A stretch of DNA of 64,000 bases from Paracentrotus lividus (Eukaryota > Echinodermata > Echinoidea > Camarodonta > Echinidae), in assembly GCA_940671915.1 (NCBI GenBank), contig CALNVZ010002974.1, positions 22,171,710 to 22,235,709 of the forward strand, written 5' to 3'. How positions within the stretch are numbered: the first letter of the stretch is position 1; the number at the start of each line of letters is the position of its first letter. A program made the position numbers and the translations under genes. Shown here one piece after another: positions 56,101-64,000 of this stretch. A model generated the notes under the pieces. That model saw nothing but the letters and a program-made list of their open reading frames with translations, did not search any database and was not told where the DNA came from.

Positions 56101-59100
56101 ATTGTTATGTTCCTTACACATTTACTGGGTTCTGGAATCATACTTTAATGGTAAGGAAAACTTTTGTACTTATCATTCCCAAGCACCTTTTAATAGATTC
56201 AGTACTAAAAATTCTGACAAATCGAACATCTACTGTTTCTGATTGTGTCACATTTTGCTACCCATAGTTAAACCTCAGATTTAAGCTGGGCTTAACTTAA
56301 GGACGCCTTTGTGAACACTGGCCAAAGTGATATTTTGAGTTTGATTGCCTGGAGGGTTACCTTGTTCTCTCTCATCATCAGATGAGAAGGATGATGATAA
56401 GGATGATGAGGAGGAGGATGACCACGATGAGGAAAGCGAAGAAGACGAGGAAAGTTTAGGAGCAGAGCGAGACACAACACGAACAACACCACCTTTTTTT
56501 TTTTTTTCTTTTTTTTTACAGAGATGTTAGTAAAAAGACAGACAGACAGACCAAATACAATGCCAGATAGATAGATAGAAAAAAAAAAGGAACCACACTA
56601 CAACCACTGTCAACTATACAAAACTTTCTTTAGGAAATCTATTTAAAACTACTCCTGGTAAAAATGTTAGGCCAGTCCTTTCTATATATTGAAAGCTAAA
56701 GTTGCAAATTTTTATTCATTACTATTCATTCCACATTTTCTCCCATGTACCATAAATCAAAGTGTAATGATTAGAGATTCAATTGATACATTCACTGATC
56801 TGAACGGGTGAATGACAATAATATCTTCTTTTTCTTCCAATGACCATTCTTACCCCCCCCCCCCCCCATCCTGTAAATAATGAGACTTAAGAGAAATATT
56901 GGATGAAAAGTACAATATTTACCATCCTGATATTTTGTCCATGATCTCATTTTCCCCCCAATTTTTGTGCAATTGCCATTCCCATGCAAAAAAAGAAGCA
57001 AAGTTTAATGAAAAGCATTTGAAGGCATGAATCTTGGTGTAAAAACTTCATTTGCATTTGGACTTTTTTTTTACCAGTTGGGCTTTGATGATGCTTTATG
57101 TGTCAAATTATATTAATTTAATCATACTGTACTTCGGTCAAATTATATTCATCCAATTGAATTCAAATAGGTTTTATTAAAAAGCTCTTCAAAAACTCTG
57201 AAGAATAACAATGAGAGTTTACATTAATAAAACATTTAAATAGAGGTATACAAACAAAAGGATACTTTTTATATTGGCCAAATTATATTTATTTGATACT
57301 TTGGTCAAATCAAATTTATTTGATCATACTGTTTACTTTGGTCAAATTATATTAATTTGTTCATACTCTTTTACTTTGGCCAAATTACATTTACTTGATA
57401 CTTGATTAAATTATATTCATTTGAGCATATTATCTACTTTGGTCAAATTAAATTCATTTGATGCTACTCTCTACTTTCATTTGGTCAAATTAAATTTACT
57501 TGATCATTCTTTCTTCTTTGATCAAATAATGTTAATTGGGTGGTACTTTATACTTTGGTCAATTCAACAAATTATATATATTTGATCACACTATCTACTT
57601 TGGCCAAAGTATATGTATTTTATAATACAATCTTCTTTGACCAAATTATATTTACTTGATCATACTGTATCTACTTTGGCCAAATTATATTTATTCAATG
57701 ATACTATCTACTTTTGTAAAATTATATTTATTTTATCATACAGTTTTGTGCTATCTACCTTGGCCAAATAATATGTATTTGATGCTAATGTCTACTTCTG
57801 TCAAATTCTATTTATTTTATGATACTATCTAGTTTGGGTAAAATTATATTTATTTAATGATAGTATCTACTTTTGTAAAGTGAGTGGAAAAGGCAGCATG
57901 AAGTTAGAAAGTAAAAGATTGAATGAGGGATACACATAATGATATAAAATGAAGCTGAACAGATTACGGCATATAGGATGATGAAACAAAGTAATTACAC
58001 ATAAAAGCAAACCAATGGTTGTATATTAAGGAAATATGAAAAAATGAATGAGAAAAATCAGCGAGAAAGACAGAGCGAAAGAAAAAACAAAAAGGAAAGA
58101 GTCGGATAGAGGAAAATAAGTAGGTATATAGAGAATGGGAAAGAGAGAGCGGGAGGGAAGGAGGGAGGGAGGGAAAGAGAGAGAGAGAGAGAGAGAGAGA
58201 AATAAAGAGGGGGAGAGAGAGCGACCAGAATAAGACACAAAGTATGAAGGATAGAAACAACAAAGATTGTACAAAGCAGACGGGTTGGATGATGAACAGA
58301 TTATTAAATCTAGCTGTCTAAAATATGAACATGTATGAAATGAATTGTTTCTTATTGACATTCTAAAGGGCAGATAACAAATGAAAAGACATAGCATGAA
58401 CACTGCAAACTTCTGATGGACAAAACAATAAAAAGTGACAAAAGCCTGACAGAGGAAACGCGAAAAAGAAATTACATAATATTTAAAGCAGGGTTTGGAT
58501 GCACTGCAAGCAGCACAGGAATAAAGTAGCAAGCCTTTGTAAGACACAGCTATAACGCATTTTTAATACTCCAAGTTACACAGGAGATGAGTGCTACCAA
58601 ATCTTTGATTTTTATTTCAATTTAAAGCAGCAAGAAATATGAAATGTGAGCAATGAACACCCCATGCTTTTATGAATCGTCATCAGTATAGATAAATTTG
58701 ATTTGTATATGAAGTGCATCCCAGAAAAAAAGCAAGCCCAACTTTGAGAACCTCATATTAAAATTGCATAACGTATGTGACGTTAAATTCTTTTTCATGA
58801 GAAGGAGGAAATCTTATTCTATCGAGCGCTACCCAACTTATATCTGTGTTGTCAAAGATGACTGAGCACTTGAGCTTTTAAAAGCCTCTGTCAAAATATC
58901 CTTGTTCCAATTTTTTGAAGAAGCAAAGCTGGATTTCTGATAATTCGTTTATTGTTTGAGGTAAGCCTTCTTGAGTCCATTCATAAGGGACAAGAGGTTA
59001 CTTGGACTATTGACATGCAAGGGTTGCTTTTGCCCAAACTTGGTACAAGGCAATTTTTACACTTTTGATTTAAAGCCCAAATGCTCAGTCATCCATCGCA

Positions 59101-60288
59101 GCAACTGTATAAATGTGGTATCATTGAACAGAGTATGAGTTACTCATTAACAAAGAAACATATTATGGTTCACAGAAATGATGCAATCTTAATATGAAGC
59201 TCTTAAAGTTGGGTTTACATTTTCCTGAAAATTTGTTTTTTTTTTTGTTTTTTTTCTGGGAGGCACTGTATAGACTCCTGGATTGCAATAGGAAAATGCC
59301 TGAACTAACCTTGCTGAGGAAGGTAGTGATCTTCAGAGCTACCATGACTAGATAAATCTGGACTGAGCTGATCAAACGGAACATCTACAGCTCTTTCTTC
59401 ATGTTTATGTCTATGATGAGGACGAGAGGACACTAGGCTAACCCCTACTCCTTCGGGTGAAGACGATGAAGGGGACGATTCTATATTGCCACTAGTGTTT
59501 GGTTGCTGTAACCTGTACCAACATACGCAAAGGAAATGACACATTAAAGTTGTAGGTTTGAACAAAGAGTGAAAATGACCAGAAATAAATAAGAAAAAAA
59601 AAAATGAGCAAAGAAAATGGGATTCCATAAGGATTTGAACTCGAGACCTCCTGATTTCTGGACAGGTGCTCTTTCGACTGAACTACGGCAAGCCCGTATG
59701 TCCATGTCCGTCCCAGAGAAGCCCTTAGATATAAATGCTCACGTGGTCAGAAGCTATAGAACCTGGCATAAACCCCCAAGGATAGAAATCATTTGGGGGA
59801 TTAATGCGAGGAATTACAGTGAAGTGGTGCAGCTTTTTTAAATATAAATTTTGAATAAAGAGTGGAACTGACCAGAAATATATAATACAGCTTCTGATCA
59901 CTCGAGCATTGAAAGCTAAGGGGGACTCTCCGGGACGAACATCGACATAAGGGTTTTCCATAGCTCAGGCAATAGAGTGCCTGTCTAGTTATCAGGAGGT
60001 TTTGGGTTCGAATCCTGATGAAATCTGATTTTCTTTGCTCATATTTTCATATATTATGTTGTTAGTGAAATTCTGAGACTAAAGTTTGCTTAAGTTAACT
60101 TGGTATAGATCATTGCACATGAATGATTGTTTTGTCCTTTTTTCTAAATACAAAAAGGAGATGAGTTTTACCTGAGGATAGGCATTGCTGGTGGAAGGCC
60201 TGATGATGTTGTTACCGTAGGAACAGGGACTGGGGATGGTGGACTTTGGTAGCCTGATGCGATGTGATCTGTACTGTTATCTGGCTCT
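53020..60288 (-). CDS. PPP1R9A: Neurabin/spinophilin homologue, C-terminal part (5' end outside window)
   Basis: Actin- and PP1-binding scaffold of neurons and epithelia. Minus-strand coding exons: ~60288-60171, 59512-59310, 56492-56361, 55012-54891, 54216-54043, 53184-53020, with GT-AG ends. The internal phases 2, 1, 1, 0, 0 agree. About 300 residues are visible: a Ser/Pro-rich linker, a poly-Ser exon, a KKKKKGK stretch, then a SAM domain (VWEWNTTHVSQWLMANNLAQ, LLQLDGTRLK, TLGVTNSNDK) followed by a Lys/Glu-rich helix to the stop. The SAM sequence and its fusion to a charged helix closely resemble neurabin-I. The N-terminal actin-binding, PP1-docking, PDZ and coiled-coil parts are not in the window. 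Other SAM proteins are possible but fit less well. The outer end of the 60.2 kb exon is uncertain by a few bases. Confidence 0.8.
53612..53983. repeat. Tandem duplication, 186 bp unit (neurabin intron)
   Basis: 'attgtcttactgattg' to 'ctgggatgcaatgtatttc' is repeated with the same order of motifs ('gacaatctgaactctaaa', 'ccatccgggttctgcttttt') at an offset of 186 bp. The second copy follows immediately. Confidence 0.85.
54043..54216 (-). CDS. PPP1R9A: Neurabin exon: SAM domain core
   Basis: 58 codons, phase 0 at both ends: ERPVWEWNTTHVSQWLMANN, then LAQYINDFSANAINGQGLLQ and LDGTRLK. W-x-V-x-x-W-L and the LLxL signature of SAM domains are visible. Acceptor 'gatccttcag'; donor 'taaag|gttagt'. 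Confidence 0.88.
54891..55012 (-). CDS. PPP1R9A: Neurabin exon: basic linker before SAM
   Basis: Encodes KRHMFSASSTDYLGSMPSSE and then GGGKKKKKGKYSISAPPQ. In-phase 1 (split Asp) and out-phase 0. Acceptor 'catcttgtag'; donor 'acag|gttagt'. The lysine run could be a membrane, actin or nuclear-localisation contact; this is an inference. Confidence 0.8.
56019..56315. mobile_element. ~297 bp MITE, 45 bp past a neurabin donor
   Basis: Ends 'ttcacaaaggtgtcct' and 'aggacgcctttgtgaa'; inner 'caagttaagcctagcttaaa' pairs with its counterpart, and 'tttctactcatagttaaacc'-like arms also match. Confidence 0.85.
56361..56507 (-). CDS. PPP1R9A: Neurabin poly-serine exon with two in-frame acceptors
   Basis: Codes for GVVRVVSRSAPKL and then about 25 residues that are mostly Ser, ending FSSDDEREQ. 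The upstream intron end is unusual: a perfect TACTAAC branch-point motif (near 56533), then two A runs each ending in AG. Acceptor choice 56493 gives a start at 56492; the first AG (56508) would start the exon at 56507. They differ by 15 nt, so the frame is kept and EKKKK is added. The span given is the longer form. Confidence 0.7.
57106..57880. repeat. Degenerate minisatellite in neurabin intron
   Basis: About 15-18 copies of a ~42-50 bp unit, 'actttggtcaaattatattt' + 'atttgatcatactatct', with drift. It is in the intron between 59310 and 56492/56507. Confidence 0.85.
58080..58230. repeat. Purine-rich (GA)n tract
   Basis: 'gaaagagagagagagagaga' and 'gggagggaaggagggaggga' on the plus strand. 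The long minus-strand frames over it are composition artefacts. Confidence 0.9.
58711..59269. mobile_element. ~560 bp TIR element, copy 2
   Basis: Ends 'agtgcatcccagaaaaaaag' and 'tttttctgggaggcact'; the body is collinear with 51201-51728. Neurabin intron. Confidence 0.8.
59310..59512 (-). CDS. PPP1R9A: Neurabin exon: Ser-rich linker
   Basis: 67 full codons: LQQPNTSGNIESSPSSSSPE, then VSLVSSRPHHRHKHEERAVD and VPFDQLSPDLSSHGSSEDHY. In-phase 2 and out-phase 1 match its neighbours. No domain; likely disordered. Confidence 0.75.
59568..60055. mobile_element. Foldback element with tRNA-like arms, copy 2
   Basis: The outer arms carry 'gaccagaaataaataa' / 'ttcatatattatgtt' and 'gagcaaagaaaatggga' / 'tctgattttctttgctc'. 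The minus-strand tRNA-like arm (~59626-59695) and plus-strand arm (~59946-60025; 'atagctcaggcaatagagtg', 'gggttcgaatcctgat') face each other. The plus arm's loop 'ctagtta' reads as an AGT (Thr-like) anticodon. The central part, including 'cagaagctatagaacctggc', matches 39735-40060. Confidence 0.8.
60171..60288 (-). CDS. PPP1R9A: Neurabin exon: Pro/Ser-rich linker
   Basis: Encodes EPDNSTDHIASGYQSPPSPV, then PTVTTSSGLPPAMPILR. Donor 'ctcag|gtaaaa' in phase 2 fits the next exon. The acceptor is either of two overlapping AGs ('tgtacag|ag|agcc'), so the start could be 60288 or 60286. Low-complexity sequence, supported mainly by phase. Confidence 0.6.
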
Positions 60289-60429
60289 CTGTACACATTC
60301 AAAACAAAACATCAAATTATGTCATTCATCTTTATACGAATGCTTGAAATATTAAAGAAGAAACTGTCTCAAAGTAATGGGAAATGATAACAATGCGATA
60401 AAGAATTGTTTTGTGTTGTTAAAGTTTTG

Positions 60430-60710
60430 GAATTAACAAAATGATAAGAAATTTACCAAATTCTTCTGAGAGTAACATGCACTGAACTAAAAAATGCATG
60501 TATAGGACTACATGTAAATGTGCATACAAATGTTTCGGGCCCAAACGTGTCAGCTTTCTTTGTTATATTATCACTATGAGGGCATTTGAAGAGCAATCCT
60601 TTGCAGTGGAACTTTCTTCTAAAATACTCTTCTTAAATACCTTAAAATTTTTTTAAAAGCTCACAATAACTTTGTTCACTTTTCCCACTACACTAGATTC
60701 TGTTTAAAAA
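60430..60710. repeat. Dispersed repeat, inverted copy
   Basis: The reverse complement contains the ordered motifs of 26275-26640 and 48650-49030: 'tagtgtagtgggaaaagt', 'attgtgagctttt', 'catttttaagt'-like segments. Confidence 0.55.
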
Positions 60711-62096
60711 TCCTTGAACTGGACCCAATGCAACAGCGTCTATGGGTTAATAAAGCTCCTGTAATTACTAAATATTGAAGCATACTACAGTATAGTGATA
60801 ATTATTGCTCAAGTACTCGAGATTTACAACGAAAGCTATATGATCCCTCTTAGCTTAAACATATCCATTCTCTATCTTACTACTTTCATACTTTTAAATG
60901 GCATTTAATTGCACATTCAATATCGTATAGTTTTGTTGTTTCATTGTCAAACAGACAACAATGTATTTATTCATGTATATAGAAACAAATAATCTACTTC
61001 ATCATGATTGATAAGTAAGTGATATCTTTTTATATTCTAGTAACTTGAGTAGTAAATGAAACCAAATCGTCTCAATATAAATTTGTACAGAGATGACAAA
61101 ATTCTGCAATAAATTAACACAAAATAGCAATACACACAGTAAGCAGCTAATAAGGATACTTGCTCATAATGAAAAACAATTTATATAAATGTATAGGTAT
61201 AATTCTTGACTTGGCTTCAGATTAAAGATAAAAGGAAATAATAAATATCTATAATATTCATCAAATGAAACCTTCCAAGTGAAGATTTCTTTGAATAAAG
61301 CTAAAATTCTCAAGTAAATCATTATTACCATGGTATAAGTTACATTCTAGTATGAAGCACAAAAACAAAATTAAGTAAATTGACACATGTGGAAGTCTTC
61401 AAGGGAATAAAAAGAAAATTATATAAATTAAAACATAAATGTCTTGCTCAGACAGCGTAGACAATGACTAAAGCAACACGGCTATATCAGTTGTTTTATA
61501 ATATCAAAAGTTTACGTTATAACAAAGGCCATTAACTTGCTAGAAAGAAAATAATTTTTATTTTTCTAATTATTAACAGCAAAACATTGTATAGTTTTGT
61601 TTCTTTTGTTTTAGATTTGTAATATTTGTATGTGTCCCCTCTCCCCAAATCAATGAAATAAATCTCTACTGAGAAAAAAAATCCCAGAAAAATCATCTTT
61701 TATATTAGCATATTTAAGTATGTTAAAATTGATACATGAAGTAGTTCAAATTGAACATTAATTCAGAATAAAACTAACACCGGAATTCTGATAAATACCA
61801 AGCAAGCGCAATGGGATCACTTTGTCATATTCTAAATCACAAGTCAAAGCATTAAAACAAATTTTAAAGGGTAAACTTTCTTTACATCACTTCAGGAGCT
61901 ACATGTATGCACATTGCATGTATTTACTGTAAATCTGACCATAAACAATTTATACGGAGGGACACATTTATTCACATCAGTCATGCATTAATAATATGAT
62001 CTAGTTTCTTTTCGGGATTAAATATGCATAGTGGAAAAGCAGCAATAAATAATGTTGAATGGTGGCAGGATACATCTTAAAGGTCATCAAACTTAC
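60711..62096. other. Neurabin intron, nothing identified
   Basis: AT-rich, without a supported exon or recognisable element on either strand. Confidence 0.4.
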
Positions 62097-62111
62097 GGGA
62101 AATAATGTCGG
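62097..62111 (-). CDS. Candidate 15-nt microexon of neurabin
   Basis: On the minus strand a long pyrimidine tract ('gcatcccccttttacttcca') ends in 'ctgaatttag', followed by fifteen bases 'ccgacattatttccc' and a perfect consensus donor 'gtaagttt'. Fifteen bases add five residues without changing phase. Placement upstream of the 60.2 kb exon makes it a plausible optional exon. No transcript evidence. Confidence 0.3.
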
Positions 62112-63064
62112 CTAAATTCAGAGTGGAAGTAAAAGGGGGATGCAAAGTTTGTTGTTGATTAGTATAACATGAAATTGAATATATGGGTGCATTTAATAGT
62201 ATATGAACGGTATAATGTGCCATATACACACATATCTTATGTAGGTTATTATCAATACGTAACAACATAACAATTACTCCTTAAATCTACAAATCTTTGG
62301 CATGTATTTTTCAGTACAACAATAATAATACGACAGTAGCCAGATTGAGTCTCGCTCACCCGTATTACTACATAGTAAAGTGTGAGAGACGGATGGACGC
62401 CATTTGGAACCCTACGTCTTACCTTCACCAGTGTGCGAGACAAAAATCATACCACTGGATTCTTTCTTTTTTTAAAATCAACACTACTGGTGTAGCCCTG
62501 CAGCCATTTAGCCAGATAATTGTTATAATAACATTCAAGAATTTAAGAAGCTGGACTTATGTAAATGAAACACTGTGGGGACAGATTTTCACGATTTTTT
62601 CCAATTAACTTTTGGCTACAACAACTCAAGTAGAGCTTTAAGTCCCATTTGTAAGACCTACATGTATATTACACTGTACTCTGTAAAGACAATAAAATAC
62701 ACTGAAGAGCACACAACACAAACACAAAACAAGGAGTACTTTTTTTTACAAAGCACAATTTTTAAACACATATAAAGTACACAAATACATTGATTATTAA
62801 ATAAAAAAACAAAACAAACTACATTTAGCACAAAACATTAAACTACATGTCAGGAAAGAGATCTTACATGTATAGTAAAAACATTTTGGGGTCTCCACTT
62901 ATTTAGCATCCTTTTTTATTAAAAAAAAAAGAAACAAAACAAAAAACTTCCTTATAGCTATATGAGAGATTGCCCCAATAAATATTTTGATATATAAATT
63001 CAGACATTAATAAATATATAAATATATTTATCTCTGACAAACACGACTAACTACTACTACTACT

Positions 63065-63139
<75 letters not shown>

Positions 63140-64000
63140 GACTACCACTACTTATATTGTTACTACGACTACTATTTATGTCATTTTTACAAAAGGCACT
63201 ACTACTATACATTTACCAATATAAGTATCTATTATTGTAAATTTCTTTTATTGAAGCAAACTCTCAACTAATTACATTGTATAGTAAGCCTATTCCTTTT
63301 CATTTACTGGCTTTTAAAAAAATTAAGTCTAAATTAGTATCTACAATGATTTTGTTTATACCCTTACAGCATGTTTATCCACTTTTGATAAGATTTATCT
63401 TTTCTTCTAATGTATTCATACGTTATCCTTTTTTCAAATTTACATTGCAATCTTATCAGTAAATCCTCATATCATGCTTTCACGCTTGCTGCTAATGTTA
63501 GTGTTAGTTTTTACACTGTCATAAATAATACATGTAGGTACTTGTTTCTATATCAACATTAGATTAATACCCAAAACTAGAGTTTTTTTTATGATTCAGT
63601 AGTTTAATTTCAAATGTTGTTTTTTTCTTGAAGATAGTACGGATACCTATTTTCTACCACTGCACAGTGCATAGCTATCTATCCGCTGATTTTAAGTATC
63701 AGTATTGTCTCCTTTATTTAATCAGCATTGTTACAATAGGTGGCTCTGCCTCTTGAGCAAAAAAAAATAATGCGTTTATTTGTGGATCGGGAATCCCCCC
63801 CCCAAAAAAAAGGTGCTGCAATAGCTCAAGCTTGTCGGTAAAGGTTTGCATTAATGACTTGACTGCAAGATTGAGAAACAAGCCGAAATGTATTGTGCAT
63901 ACTGCTTACATAAAGACGCACAAGTGCATGATGGTAAAGGGCTCATTTCGTACCAAAACCGCAAAACTAGCTTGAGTATTTGTAAAAAGCCAAAGATGAC
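62112..64000. other. Neurabin intron/upstream region, no supported exon
   Basis: No exon can be supported on the minus strand. A donor-like 'gtgaag|gtaagacg' at 62423 lacks an open, phase-compatible exon. A plus-strand 103-codon frame at 62297-62608 has no known domain. A trinucleotide array is at 63051-63139. Confidence 0.4.
63051..63139. repeat. (ACT)n microsatellite
   Basis: About 28 consecutive 'act' units with one interruption, continuing in degenerate form to ~63175. Confidence 0.95.

Noticed and set aside
57964-58547. Minus-strand frames up to 173 codons
   Set aside because: They run over the (GA)n tract, with Leu/Ser repeats and no splice-supported partner.
62297-62608. 103-codon plus-strand frame
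   Set aside because: No recognised domain, AT-rich, in a neurabin intron on the opposite strand; not longer than expected by chance.
63051-63139. Regular repeat as a CRISPR-like array
   Set aside because: It is a simple (ACT)n microsatellite without spacers; CRISPR arrays are not expected in animal nuclear DNA.

Overview
This window looks like nuclear DNA of an invertebrate animal, most likely a marine deuterostome and probably an echinoderm such as a sea urchin. The reasons are AT-rich DNA, spliced genes with GT-AG introns, TTAGGG-type telomere-like repeats, tRNA-derived SINEs, a LINE tail ending in ATT repeats, and many short inverted-repeat (MITE-like) elements. The taxon is inferred; the gene structures are read from the sequence. 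Three protein-coding genes can be assembled with consistent splice phases, and most of the remaining sequence is repeats.

Layout. 1-1.6 kb: two neighbouring tandem arrays with ~80 bp units. 3.8-10.0 kb, minus strand: a five-coding-exon gene for a 910-residue, mostly disordered protein with a C-terminal SH3 domain and two YxN motifs; I cannot assign an orthologue. 10-21.7 kb: no coding gene found; foldback elements, a 450 bp pyrimidine tract, and a CpG-richer zone with possible minus-strand 5' exons. 21.7-43.5 kb, plus strand: a complete 20-coding-exon DNAJC10/ERdj5 gene (805 residues: signal anchor/peptide, J domain, CHHC, CPPC, CGPC and CGPC thioredoxin sites, C-terminal KDEL), followed by a probable 3.8 kb 3' UTR. 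53.0-60.3 kb and beyond, minus strand: the 3' part of a neurabin/spinophilin (PPP1R9) homologue ending in a SAM domain and a Lys/Glu-rich helix, with a candidate 15-nt microexon at 62.1 kb. DNAJC10 and the neurabin homologue are convergent, with possible poly(A) signals only about 0.5 kb apart near 47.3-47.8 kb.

Function. DNAJC10 is an ER-lumen disulfide reductase/co-chaperone in ER-associated degradation. Neurabin is an actin- and PP1-binding scaffold. The SH3 protein is a possible signalling or cytoskeletal adaptor. There is no sign that these genes form one pathway.

The most unusual sequence structures are: (i) foldback elements with a telomere-like TTAGGG core and near-perfect 65 bp arms; (ii) a foldback element whose two arms are tRNA-like sequences, present at two loci; (iii) an ~780 bp repeat packed with nuclear-receptor half-sites, one copy ending 13 nt before a DNAJC10 3' splice site; (iv) a tandem triplication of a DNAJC10 3' splice site; (v) several TTAA-bounded foldbacks; and (vi) an in-frame choice of acceptors at a poly(A) tract in the neurabin gene.
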